A stretch of DNA of 64,000 nucleotides from Lepus europaeus (GCF_033115175.1 NC_084835.1:95539948-95603947), one strand, 5' to 3'. Positions 51,126 through 63,591 are shown, counted from the stretch's first letter. The notes: generated from the letters alone by a model not told the origin. Numbers and translations are program-made.

Positions 51126-52375
51126 TAGTGAGTTGATGTGAACACCCCTTCACTTAGAGTGTCCAGAGCACGTCTCTCTTACAAAAGTAGTTGTAATTAC
51201 AAGCATGGTTTGGGTGCCTAGGGGGAGCCTCATGTGATGGTCAGAGTTTGTGCCCTCTACAGAGGACTGTAGTCTGCCTCTGGTCTGGAGTCTGCTGCAA
51301 ATGCCTGATTAAGTGACAGGGTCACACATCCTCACCATGCTGACAAGGTGACCTTCCTTGCTGCTGACCAAGACTCTCTCAACTCTGACTCTTAAATGAA
51401 AGAGATCTTAGAGGTCTGATCCTATCTCCTGTAGCCAGAAGAGACTTCTCCCTCTATTTTCCACAGCACTGAGGCCACACTCACAGCTCTGTCTAAGGAA
51501 ATTGGGATGTGATGTCTCCCTCTCCTTGCCTGTGGCCAACAGATGAGCAATTACTCAAGCATTCGGAGAAGGGAAAGCATCAGTCTGAAATGTCTAGTTT
51601 GCCCCAACAGGAAACACTTCATTGGTTGGGCCAGGATTTTTTGTCCTGATTTGCTATGGTCCTTTCTGAGGTTATAATTTAAGTTGGAATCAAAATTGAG
51701 AATGTTATTTGCATTGCCTGTATTCTTCACTAGCTTGTATCTGGGTTGACCTTGGGATTTTGATATGAAGAAAACAGCCAAAGAGACGAGCACAGCGATT
51801 TTCTGCTGCCATTTGATGGAGCCAACAATTTCTATGCATCCTTCTGAAGACAGGATTATTTATTATTTATTTTATTTATTTATTATTTTTGGCCTCATGT
51901 GGTGCTGGAGATGGATGTCTTGTCTGTTTCCACAGGGCAGCTCAGAGAACTCGATCCTATCCAGGTCTGGGGAGAAATTCTTTTTTGTTCTAACTTAAAA
52001 CACTACTAGAGGATGGACGAGGTGTTCACTGTCCTTAATGAGAACATCCAGGGGGTAAACGACACGTTTCCACAGGATGCATTGGGTTTCCTGGCCTCTG
52101 TTCCTCTGTAACTGTTGGTTTGGGGCATGTGAGTTTATGGTTTCATTGTTAGACTCCAGTGCTTGCATGGAATAGAGGCTCAGTGGTACCATCAAAGGAG
52201 GAGAGGCCAATGACCTCTGCACTGAACTTGACCCTTGACTTAATTCAGAGCTATACCCTGGTTAATAATGCCAGGGCTCTGCAGACATACCTGTCAAGTT
52301 ATTTGACTCTAATTTCCCTTTTGCTACAAAATTGTTTAGCACTAATAATGATGAGACACTTAAAGACATAATTTG

Positions 52376-52724
52376 AGGCAGACGCCGTGGCTCAACAGGC
52401 CAATCCTCCGTCTTGCGGCACCGGCACACTGGGTTCTAGTCCCAGTCAGAGCGCTGGATTCTGTCCCGGTTGCCCCTCTTCCAGGCCAGCTCTCTGCTAT
52501 GGCCTGGGAGTGCAGTGGAGGATGGCCCAGGTCGTTGGGCCCTGCACCCACATGGGCTGGAGAAGCACCTGGCTCCTGCCATTGGAGCAGCGCGGTGCGC
52601 TGGCCGCAGCGCGCCGGCCGCGGCGGCCATTGGAGGGTGAACCAACGGCAAAGGAAGACCTTTTTCTGTCTCTGTCTCTCTCTCTCACTGTCCACTCTGC
52701 CTATCAAAAAAAAAAAAAAAAAAA
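52376..52724 (+). mobile_element. Young-type C-repeat SINE (CSINE3-like)
   Basis: Head GGCAGACGCCGTGGCTCAAC, the GC-rich insert CGCTGGCCGCAGCGCGCC near 52598 and an A-tail of about 20. No convincing target duplication was seen. Confidence 0.94.
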
Positions 52725-53230
52725 GACAGAAAGAAATGAATTACATTTGGGGCTGGTGTACACTGCCACTGACGCAACTGCACGACAAAATCTTAAATTC
52801 ATCCACAAATCTCCCTCTGACCTCGCCGGCCTGGCTGCTGTTCTTGCTCTGAGATGCTGTCGAGTCCCAGGGTTTGCAGTTGAGTCTACACAAAATGACT
52901 TCTGAGTCTGTTTGTGCCTGGTCACGAGGCCAGGTTTGTGACCTCCCCGGTCATTTTCCCTTACCTTTGCTATCTTTGACTTGAAGTCAAAGCTAGGGAT
53001 GCTGGGCCTCCACCCTGATGTGTGATTTAATGCTCTCATCAGGGAAAATGCTCCACCAACCAACTTGACTGCTCAGATGACTCCCGAGTCAGGTGCCAGC
53101 ATCAGAAATGGGCTCCACGTCCCAAAGCCTGTGTGAGTCCCATGCCCAGACCCAGAGCCCTCCTGGAAAAACAGCTCAAGGAGAACACGCTTCGTGGCAG
53201 CATCTCCCTGTCGGTTTCGTGTAGTGCTCA

Positions 53231-53352
53231 CTGGGAGCGGATTGGCCGACTCCAGACTTGGGATCTGTCCCTTCTCAGACAAAGCTTCTCGCTGGGAGCC
53301 GGTCGGCCGACTCCAGACTTCGTGTCTGTCCCTTCTCAGACAAAGCTTCTCA
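53231..53352. repeat. 61-bp tandem duplication (two copies)
   Basis: Copy 1 (53231-53291) and copy 2 (53292-53352) share CTGGGAGC, GGCCGACTCCAGACTT and TCTGTCCCTTCTCAGACAAA then GCTTCTC, with about seven differences. It is not part of any SINE recognised here. Each copy carries an AAGCTT site. Confidence 0.9.
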
Positions 53353-55004
53353 TCCTTCCCCAGCTAAGGAGAGACACAAAGGACTGCACCTCCTTTGGTT
53401 TCTTACTGTGGCGACCACGATCAAAACTTTTATCCATCTCAAAAGTAAAGTTGGGAAGATTTTTTTTTTTAAATATTTCATGACAATGGATCTGGCTAGG
53501 GAGGATTATTAAATACCATGGTGATATAATTTAGATCCCTTTGAAATCTGTTGGCAGATGTCCACGGGGAGATGGCTCTTCAGTTAGGATGGTCTTTGGC
53601 AACCTTAGGTTGGGATGCCATCCGTGTGGGCCTCTATGCACCCCAGCAGTGCGTTAGAATCTTTGCCTGTGAATGGCTCCCCATGTTGGCCCTTCTAGCT
53701 GTTTTCATTGGGAAACCAGAATTTTGGGCACAAAAATATCTCATGGACTTGGATTTAAATCACCAGAGTGAGGAAGAAAGAACACTGTTTACTTCATCAC
53801 CAACACTGTCAGAAGATCTAGACAGCAATCTTAACAAGAGATCTCCAGGAACTGACAATGGCCCAAAGCTAATCTGGTCTTGAATAACCATTTTTTGGGG
53901 GAAGGAATTTTGTTTTCATAAAATTTATTCAAATATTTTACCCCCAAATATTCCCCAAAACTGTAGTTTTCATTAGCTGCCTCCAAGCACATGCACACAT
54001 AACTACATGAACACAATTCTTACTTCATAGGTTTTTTTTTATTATAGACTTTTTTATCCACATGAATGTTAAAGAAACTACAACAGCGTTAAATACCATT
54101 TTTGATAACATGATTATATTCTTAATTATACTCAATATTAAACTGTAAAATATTTCCAGAGGAATACAATCTTCATTCATACAGCAGGCAAAGTACCAGC
54201 GAGGAAGGGGCCACGTGTGTCTGTCTAGCTTGCTATGAAAAGCTGGTTTGTACAGGATGCCTCCCCAGCTGTCCATACACGATCCCCACGCGCAGGCCAG
54301 ATCTTGTGTTTTCTTTCTACCAAGAATCGCTTCTTCAAGAGTGAAAGACAGCCGATGAAGCTGCTCTCTCTATGTGTGTGGCACTGACACCACCTGGGAC
54401 CATCCATGGATTCCCACCCCGGTTGGCTGACAGCACTTCCCACGCTCTGGGTTCACTTGTCCTTTAAAAAACACAAAGACTCCAACTTTGGTTCCACCAA
54501 AAGATGCGACAAGCATTGACTGCTCTGGGTGGCTCCCCCCTCCCCCCACTAATGAATGGCTGCTACAGTCTATTTTACATGGTTGTCCATGCTGCTCTGA
54601 GGTCACTTGTCCTTGGGTTCTCGCGAACCTGATTTTGTATTTGATTCCCAAGCCCTTTCAATGTGCAGTCCATATGCAGGTCTGAAGTGCTCCATGGCAG
54701 GCTGTATCTTACAAGAGAACAGAGTAAGTGTTTCTGTGCACCTGGGGTAAGACAAAGGCACAGAATGAGAATCAGTTCATCTTAAAACATGCAAAGCAAT
54801 CTTTAGTATACCCTTAAGAGAAGACAGTTTTATATGGTTTAAATTTGAACTATTTTAAGTGTCTATGAAAGGATTTTCTTTTTTAAATGGTTGTCTGCCA
54901 TCTTAGCTTATGTGTATGGGTAACACTGGGTCAAACTAGAACTAGAATCAGAGTTCTTTACCGTGAACTCATCTAAGTCATCTGGTTGGGGTTCTAGAAG
55001 TTCT

Positions 55005-55344
55005 TTTTTTTTTTTTTTTTTTGACAGGCAGAGTGGACAGTGAGAGAGAGACAGAGAGAAAGGTCTTCCTTTGCCGTTGGTTCACCCTCCAATGGCCACC
55101 GCGGTAGCGCGGCTGCGGCCGGCGCACTGCGCCGATCCGATGGCAGGAGCCAGGTGCTTCTCCTGGTCTCCCATGGGGTGCAGAGCCCAAACACTTGGCC
55201 ATCCTCCACTGCACTCCCTGGCCACAGCAGAGAGCTGGCCTGGAAGAGGGGCAACCGGGACAGGATCGGTGCCCCGATCGGGACTAGAACCCGGTGTGCC
55301 GGCGCCGCAAGGCGGAGGATTAGCCTAGTGAGCCGCGGCGCCGG
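55005..55344 (-). mobile_element. Young-type C-repeat SINE (CSINE3-like) with perfect target duplication
   Basis: Target CTAGAAGTTCT lies at 54994-55004 and 55345-55355. The reversed head GTGAGCCGCGGCGCCGGC is close to consensus, and the T-run is 17 or more. Confidence 0.96.
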
Positions 55345-55584
55345 CTAGAAGTTCTGGTTTGTTGTTGTTGGACAGACATTAAGACAGCCTTGGTTGCGTG
55401 GCCCAAGTTTTAAAAATTTTTCTTTTCTTGGGGTGTCAGGGGTTTTGTGATTCAGAATCAATGAAACCATCAAATTGGTTATGAACTACGTATTTAGAAC
55501 TGATACTGGATGGTGTAAATTAGGACACAATTTCAGGCTACAAATCCGAGGAGGGCAGGTCATATATGAGCTGCAGCGCCAATT

Positions 55585-55710
55585 GACCTGGCTCAAATCC
55601 TGCTCCCTTGCAGTGAGGCCACAGGCAACTTAACTCAAGTCTCTGCTCTTCAGCTTCCTTGACTAAAGTAGCAGTACTTATCTCAGTGGGTGATTTCAAC
55701 TACTAAACAA
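55585..55710 (+). mobile_element. MIR fragment
   Basis: CTGGCTCAAATCCTGCTCCC followed by GAGGCCACAGGCAACTTAAC and CTGCTCTTCAGCTTCCTTG is MIR core order. Confidence 0.7.
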
Positions 55711-55999
55711 TGTGATTGACATGGAGAACAGTGGGGCACACTGCCATTCTCATGGAGATTCTTCAAAGAAGCTGGTCCTTTTATATCTGACCAAGGAGGA
55801 GGGAAGTGGATACAGCATCTCCTTAACTTTGGTCAGTGCAAAAGCAAGACAAGAGTGCTCAATTACAATCTCCACCTCCTTCTAAGACTTCTCCCTTGTT
55901 GTTGCTTTTGTAGCTCTGAATCCAAAGCAAAATAAAAAGTAATGGGAGTTCACCAGAGTTGGATATTGTTAACGTGGCGGGGTTGGGGGTTCTATTTTC

Positions 56000-56364
56000 T
56001 TTTTTTTCTTTCTTTTTTTTTTTTTTTTAATTTTTGACAGGCAGAGTGGACAGTGAGAGAAAGAGAGACAGAGAGAAAGGTCTTCCTTTGCCGTTGTTTC
56101 ACCCTCCAATGGCCGCCGTGGTAGGTGCGCTGCCGCCTGCGCACTGCGCTGATCCAATGGCAGGAGCCAGGTGCTTCTCCTGGTCTCCCATGCGGGTGCA
56201 GGGCCCAAGCACTTGGACCATCCTCCACTGCACTCCCTGGCCACAGCAGAGAGCTGGCCTGGAAGAGGGGCAACCGGGACAGGATCGGTGCCCCGACCGG
56301 GACTAGAACCCGGTGTGCCGGCGCCGCAAGGCGGAGGATTAGCCTGTTGAGCCACGGCGCCGGC
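56000..56364 (-). mobile_element. Young-type C-repeat SINE (CSINE3-like) with target duplication
   Basis: GGGGGTTCTATTTTC flanks both ends (about 55985-55999 and 56365-56379). The left tail is a mixed CTTT/T tract of about 30 bases. Confidence 0.95.
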
Positions 56365-56714
56365 GGGGGTTCTATTTTCAAGCCCTAAAGAAGGTTGCAG
56401 AGTAGTAATTAATGAGGAAGAAAATGTAGACAAATGGCAAATACAGAAGAGTCACCGCTTGGGTGTTACAAGTTGTCCTGACATGGCTTTAATAAAAAAA
56501 GCCTCCTTGGGGGGCAAGAGAGAGAATATGGAAGACTGGGCTATAAGAATGACGGTCAGAATTCTAGAGCTGTCAAGACTTTGACAGGGTTTGGCCACCC
56601 ACATCTGATAGACAGGAGTGAGATTCAACGAGATTAGATGATATTTACACAGGAAACATATAGAGGTAGTGTCACAATCTCCCTTGTCCCTCATCCAGGG
56701 ATCCAGAGGCCTGG

Positions 56715-56940
56715 AAGTTGCTTTGCACTCAGGTAGACCTGGGTGGAATCCTAGCTCTGTCGCTTGTAGCTACGGGACCTCGCTGAGCCTTGGTGCTCGC
56801 ATGTATGGAAAGGGGGATAGCGCCAGGCTCCCCCTCACACAGCTGTAAGGATCTTACAGAGCTGTAAACTGTAAGGATAATACAGCCAAGGATTTAGCTC
56901 CGTATCTGACATAGCTGGCACTCAATAAATGATAGTCATG
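56715..56940 (+). mobile_element. MIR, long copy
   Basis: Includes GGTGGAATCCTAGCTCTGTC, CTGAGCCTTGGTGCTCGCATG and the 3' end CTGGCACTCAATAAATGATAG. Near 56835-56875 the words GTAAGGAT and ACAGAGCTGTAA are locally duplicated. Confidence 0.8.
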
Positions 56941-58600
56941 ATCATTTCCGGCTTGGTCAGCGATATGGTGGTCTGCTATGAGTGAGCCATTTCCTGTGAT
57001 TCCCGTTAACCCTCTCTATGAAAGACATGGATGCTTCAGTCAGTTACACGGATGATATTTGCAAAATGCTTCAAGGTGCTTGGAAGAAATGAGTGTAAAG
57101 TAAAAATTATATTAGTGTTTATTTACACCAAGTCATATTTATTTGGGGGTCCAGATTTCACACAGATTACATTGGGGTGTCCAAGTAGGAAATGGGAAGG
57201 AAGACCATCCGAAACAATTCTGGTGGTTATGGGCCCAGGTGAAGGGACACTACACGCAACATTTTGAAATATTTTTCAAATCCTTTCCATTGTAATCACA
57301 AGCTCTCGAAACAACTCAGCAGAGCAGCACAACTCTCACCTAATAGGACATTTTTTTTAAGGAGATAGTTTGAAGATGAAACCAACTGCGCTTTACACAG
57401 CTGGTAGCTAAACAAATAGTATTCATTGCCCCAAAGGGGATTATACTGTGTTGAAGAAAGGCTTAGATAAATCCACGGGTAATGGATCTTTAAGGAATTA
57501 TCAAGGGAAAGTTAAGAGTATTCCATGTATACGCCTAGGTTTTGAGGTTGATACTGTTAAGAGCAGCAAATTGGCTCTCCTAATGGAATGTCACAGTTAG
57601 TGTCTTGGCCTAGGTGGACCTTTACTTTGATTCAACATGGAATTTCTTATGTTTTAATACAGGGCAAGAAAGATTTGCAGAGCAGTGGTATGTGGCAGTC
57701 CTTGCTCAGCTTATTAAGTGGATTGCCTGTGGTTTTGAAAAGCTTCCTCCTCTTAATAGTCACATTGGAATCCACCGCGTGGCATGAACACAGCCTACTA
57801 CCTTAAGGGTCATTCTTGCATAAGACGTTAATGCATCAGGCCCTAATTTGGAAACCTGTGGTCACTCAGCAAGACAGAATCTGTCTCTCTCCCTTGGTGT
57901 AATGATTTTTATTTTGTAATCTCTCTTGGGGTAACTACTCATAGGCTTGGCATATTGAGAACGAGAGGCTGCTTCTAACAATATGGTCGTGATTCTCTGC
58001 TTGGCTGATTTAGCTAAGCATTTAAGTAACCACTAATCTTCTGAAAGCACCAGGGTCTACTTAGAGAAATCCCTGTTGTCTGCCGGGATGGTAACAGAAT
58101 CAGCATGGAGGAAGCATTAGTTACTTAACACAAATCAATCTCTTTTGTTTCACCTAGCCCAGTGCTCTGTCACTTTCAGGGGCATGGTTTCTGAGCAGCG
58201 AGTCTTCATTTTGCAGGTGCAAGATGGGCTTGCCTTTGGCAAGCAGGAAACATGAATTGGAGAAGTTGACGGGGTAAAAAGAGGCTGTGTTGAAGTTCCT
58301 GAGTTAAACCAAACCACATTCTAATAATGGCTGAACCTTCTAAATGCTGAGTAAAAGAAGTCAGACCCAACAGAACAATCTATATAACATCATTTACATA
58401 AAGTTCAGAAACAGGCAAAATTAGCCTGTGTTGGAAGTAGGGGATGGAGAAACTGGACAGGGGCACAAGGTTGTCATTTAGATTCATCTCATGAAAATTC
58501 ACTGACTTCTGATCCACAAACATCACGATCTGTATGACTTTGTGACTTGTACACTTTGCTGAATTTTCAGTAAAAAGTTGATTTTAAAAAACATATGAAG

Positions 58601-58912
58601 GGGCTGGTGCTGCGGAGTAGCAAGTAAAGCTGCCTCCTGCATTGTTGGCATCCCATATGGGCGCTGTTTTAAGTCCTGGCAGCTTCAATTCTGATACAGC
58701 TCCCTGCTCTTGACTTGGGAAAAGCAATGGAAGATGGCCCAAGCACTTGGGCCCCTGCACCCATGTGGGAGATCAGAAAGAAGTTCCTGGCTCCTGACAC
58801 TCGCCATTGTGGTTATCTGGGGAGTGAACCAGAGAATGGAAGATATCGTTCTCTCTGTCTCTCCCTCTCTCTCTGTAACTCTGCCTTATAAATAAATAAA
58901 AAAAAATTAAAA
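58601..58912 (+). mobile_element. C-repeat SINE, CSINE2-like
   Basis: Head GGGGCTGGTGCTGCGGAGTA. About 20 bases of the GGCTTTGGATCAGCGCAGC part are missing near 58797. Tail TATAAATAAATAAAAAAAA. Confidence 0.93.
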
Positions 58913-58966
58913 ATGCTAATATTTTCATACTAATGTTTCAATATTAATACTTTCTATTAATTTTTT

Positions 58967-59285
58967 TTTGACAGGCAGAGTGGATAGTGAGAGAGAGAGA
59001 AACAGAGAGAAAGGTCTTCCTTTACCGTTGGTTCACCCTCCAATGGCCACTGCGGCCAGCGCATCTCGCTGATCCGAAGCCAGGAGCCAGGTGCTTCTCC
59101 TGGTTTCCATGCGGGTGCAGGGCCCAAGGACCTGGGCCATCCTCCACTGCCTTCCTGGGCCATAGCAGAGAGCTGGCCTGGAAGAGGGGCAACCGGGACA
59201 GAATCCAGCGCCCCAACCGGGACTAGAACCCGGTGTGCTGGCGCCGCAAGGCGGAGGATTAGCCTGTTAAGCCATGGCGCCGGCC
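58967..59285 (-). mobile_element. Young-type C-repeat SINE (CSINE3-like) with target duplication
   Basis: ACTTTCTATTAATTTT lies on both sides (58951-58966 and 59286-59301). Reversed head AAGCCATGGCGCCGGCC. Confidence 0.96.
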
Positions 59286-59500
59286 ACTTTCTATTAATTT
59301 TATCAATTATTTTGGATAATTCTTGCCTTGATTATCTTGATATTCTGAGTTAAGATGTACCAGAACCTGAATGTTCTAGAGTTTCATTTTATACTGCTGG
59401 TCTACTACAATGAGAAAACAATTACTCAAGGTCAAGTTCTGACTTAATAAAAGCACGTCTCTATAGAGAGCAGGGCCAGCCTCTCAGACTCGCTGGCGTG

Positions 59501-59508
59501 TGACGTCA
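59501..59508. promoter_or_regulatory. Perfect palindromic CRE (TGACGTCA)
   Basis: The full 8-bp CREB/ATF site is followed five bases later by a half-site TGACG (59513-59517). The surrounding 59470-59660 is locally GC-rich within an AT-rich, SINE-poor block. The motif is certain; activity is unknown. Confidence 0.4.
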
Positions 59509-62430
59509 TGAATGACGAGCTGAGCCTCTCTGCTCACTGAGGACCAGAGGTCCAGGTGCAGGAGCAGCGGGCACCAGGTTTAAAGTCAGGAGCTCTGACA
59601 GCCAGCAGCAGGACTGCCGCGGGAGGAGAGACTCGCGGCAGGCAGAGGGGAAGCTTGGAGGATAGAACTTGTGTTATGGGGAATTCTTTTGGCACTTAAT
59701 TCTGCTGAGTTGGAAACACATGTGTTCCAGAGGGAAGGCATGGGAAGAACCACTCTGATGGAAGTGGGTCAAGCTACCACTTTAGCAATTCCAACTCTTA
59801 GTCATCACAGCACACTGTTATAGAGACAAAAGTGTCCCAGGTTTTGCATTCCCATAATTTTAGTAATTACCCATGTCATCTTACGTTGATTTTGAAATGT
59901 TTAGGCATCTACAGAATCTATTCCTTGAATTTTCACTGCCTGTTTTTCCTGAAGAGTCCAGCACTTGTTTTAAATTGTTTTCAGGATTGTGGTCTTGAAC
60001 TTGGCTTTGTCTACAGAAGAACTGTTTTTGGTTTAGGGAAAGAATGAACTACTCTTCCTTGGGCCGAAGGTCTCAGAATTTGTACTGTACCCACTTGTTC
60101 ATCCCACCATCTGCAGTAACTCACTGAAAGTCAGTGTTCAGGAAGACTTTTGGGAAGCAAAGGAGAGACAGAAAAATGAGACACGACTGGCTAACTACTG
60201 ACACTCCTGTCCATTTCCAGGGGGCAGTAATTAGGGTTCTGATACACACCTAAGAGCAGAAAACCTCAAAACAGAATGAAGACCCCTTTAGCAGACAGAA
60301 TAGAGAATATCCTTAGCTTTAGGAATTTTTCTGGAAATTGTTAAGAAGCACTTAGCCATTCATTTAGGAAGTCCCATCCTCAGACATAACAAAGTTCACT
60401 GGTGTATTGACTTAAACACAGGAGGCAATTTACCTGTCCCTGGGGCAAATACAGCCACAAAGAAGGCAGCCAAGCAGTAACCACACAGAGATTTAGGAAA
60501 TCTCTCTCCTTCGGCAATCTCACCTTTTAGCTTTTGCTGAGATGGGCACCAAGCTTCTCTTTCCTGATCAAGCTTGCTGCATAGGGAATCTGCAAGATAA
60601 AAGCACACAAAAACCAGCCAGGTCAGCTAAACCCGGAGACAGGTCATCATGCCTGACGCTCTGAAAGCCGAGAGCCTCACTGAGGGGCAGAGGTTTCTTG
60701 GGTGGGCCCCGACCAGTACATTCCCACGGCCTGCACCTACGGGCCGTCACCCTAATGACAGAACAGGTGACCCCATTAACCCCGAGGTGAATAGGCAATA
60801 TTTCACTTAAAAGAGTGAAGAAAATTTGCATTTAATAATATAGTATTGTTTTTTATTTAGGCACAAAAACTGAGTTTTGATGTTAGAAAGTATGTACAAG
60901 GTCACAGAACAAGAATGTGATTAACGATAAATTCAACATAATATTTCAGTTTTTAGAGTGATTTTTTATAAAAATATGCTATCATAAATCACAAGTGAGA
61001 CTAATTCAACATAAACTATTATACTGGGTAAATTACCAAGAATTAATGAGAGCCATCAGAAATAACTGCACTGAATGGCAAATATGATCCTGGAAAATTC
61101 TACCTGGATAAATCTGAAAAGTACTTGTGAATGCTGGAGTTTTGAATGGAAGTCTATAATATCTGATATGCTACTTTTAATAAGAAAATTCAAATGATTG
61201 ACACTGGACTATGAATTACTTAGATTTGCCTCTCCACTAATCCAGGAAAATATTGGATCCTACCTTCATCACTGCAAGGCTAAACTCAGGACTCTAAAGA
61301 CTTGAATCTGTTTTAAATTTAAAGAAATAAATATTCAGTCATCTGGAATGTGAAATGAAACATGGCTTTAAGCAGAGAGGGAAATAAAGTTATTCTCATT
61401 CGACCAGCAATGTTCTTGAATTCTGTTACTTTCCTTGCTTTCTCCGCATACTGTGTGTTTCACACTCTTAATTCTCCAGTGCATACATACGATCCTTTCC
61501 CAATGGGAAGGAACTATGACTCTCCAATGATGCCAGTGACTAAGAGGAACTGGACCATTTTACTGCTGAATCAGAGTCTTTTTAATGAGGAAAAAAGGAG
61601 ATTAAAATATCCATTTCCCTCTTCTGATATAGAACCACAGCATAAACCATTCTGATAGGCAAAGGGCATAAACAGTAGCATTGAAATTAATGATTCATAT
61701 AGTAACATAAAAAGTTCACTGTCTTAATCTTGTATTTTAGACCATGGGCTGAGATCAACCAGATAACTATGACAAGAACAGTTACACAGGGACCTACTCT
61801 AGTTACCTCTTCTTTTCACTGTAGGTTATGCTACACCTGCTATTAACAGAGACACCCTTGAATCTTGGTTTTTCCATTATGGTGTAGGCTGATAGAACTC
61901 TCTTTAGGTGCCTAATGTAACAGAGCCTTGAGTGGAATTCAATTATTTAGGATAGTAAGAAATGACACCAACTTTGGGGTATAAAGAGTTATCAATAAAA
62001 TGTGTGTGTGCATCTGTCACATTTAGGAAGGTCCTCAAGAGTAAGTTAAGATGCCACAAAGGCTTAGAAAGAGCTCATTCTGTGCCAAGCACTACAAGTG
62101 GCAAGTTAACATCACTGGGTCCGTCTCCTCAAAGCCAGTGAACCACCATCCTAGCCAAAGCAAACTGCCCGAAGGCCACTTCTCTCAGAGCAAAGTCAAA
62201 ATGCTCTTTTCTCTCTCTTTTTCAGAAACTACAATGTAGCATTTCATTAAGGTAGGAAGCTGAAAAAGAAAAGAAAAAGGACTCATGGTAACATTTCTAA
62301 GTAAGAACACTTGTCCCCAAAGCTCCAGAAGGGAATTAAAATGGACGCAAAGGATTATCCTCTACTCAGTCTTGATTTTGGTGTTTATTTCCTTAAAACG
62401 AAGTGGAATAAAAGCCAAAGAAAGACAAAA

Positions 62431-62471
62431 AAGAAGGAGGAGAAGGAGAAGGAGGAGGAGGAGGAGGAGGA
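62431..62471. repeat. (AGG)n / (AGA) purine-rich microsatellite
   Basis: AAGAAGGAGGAGAAGG leads into about seven GGA/GAG units, an uninterrupted purine strand capable of length variation. Confidence 0.9.
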
Positions 62472-63243
62472 TGTTGGGAGCTGAGAATGGTGTGTTTTAA
62501 TTTCCAGGTCCTAAATCATGAGTGATAATAAGGATTATGTGAGCACATGGCCCAGCTGTTCACGAACGCTACGCTAGTTCATGGATTCCAAGATACACTT
62601 TTTCCCTTCACATTTTAACAACTCCGTAATTGGATGTATTCTAATGGACGGTATTTTAATCTTTTAGGTGGAAGCTTTTTTCTTGTGATTCGTCAAGTCA
62701 TGGGGACTCTCACGATTGATGGGGATTCACAAAATTCACATTCCACAAAATGCAGTGTTGGCTTCCAGACAGCTCAGCCAGGACGTCACAGCTCAGGAGT
62801 CTGGGATTCTAGTTACCCCGTGTGAATCTCCTATAAGAGAACTTATTGGTCAGCTTGGAAACTGCCAAGGCGGACATAGGCAAAAAAACAACTCAGAGTT
62901 TCTTGTAACATTTATATCATAGTTGGCTCTCGCAGAGCAACTATTGGAGCTTGACTGAAAAACATGACATCCTAGTTTGTGCCAAGAGGGAGCTAGCCTG
63001 AGGTCAGACATTTAGGTGAATCAACCTCTCAAAGGGAGAACAATGAGAAGAAGAAGGCTCCAAGACGAAGGAACAACTGATGGCATCGCCCAGACACGTG
63101 GCAGCAGATCAGTAACTGGGAAAGGACAAACGGGAGCCCAAGTCTGCCTGTCCAGTGATGGACAACCTGAAGGTAGCTTCCAGGGAAGCTCAGATTCCTG
63201 TCAAGTCCCTGACTTGCAGGGAGTTTTTATTTTTTTATTTTTA

Positions 63244-63591
63244 TTTTTTTTTTTCAGAGTGGACACTGAGAGAGAGAGACAGAGAGAAAGGTCTTCCTTT
63301 GCCGTTGCTTTACCCTCCAATGGCCGCCGTGGCTGGTGCGCTGCGGCTGGCGCACCACGCCGATGCAAAGGCAGGAGCCAGGTGCTTCTCCTGGTCTCCC
63401 ATGGGGTGCAGGGCCCAAGCACTTGGGCCATCCTCCACTGCCTTCCCGGGCCACAGCAGAGAGCTGGCCTGGAAGAGGGGCAACCGGGACAGAATCCGGT
63501 GCCCTGACCGGGACTAGAACCCGGTGTGCTGGCAGAGCAAGGCGGAGGATTAGCCTAGTGAGCCCCCCCCCCCCCCCCCCAGGCGCCGGCT
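63244..63591 (-). mobile_element. Young-type C-repeat SINE (CSINE3-like) with a poly-C head defect
   Basis: T-rich left end and body near consensus (ACCGGGACTAGAACCCGGTG), but the GAGCCGCGGCGCCGGC head is replaced by 18 C residues (63563-63580) followed by AGGCGCCGGC. Confidence 0.94.

Noticed and set aside
52387-52905. 172-codon plus frame
   Set aside because: Its first two thirds are a translated C-repeat SINE including the A-tail (Lys run). The rest is chance.
55969-56433. 154-codon minus frame
   Set aside because: It spans a CSINE3-like element and its A-tail, so the peptide is the same SINE-encoded one seen at many positions.
63016-63507. 163-codon plus frame
   Set aside because: Mostly reverse-complement SINE translation with a Phe run from the T-tract. 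There is no independent coding support.
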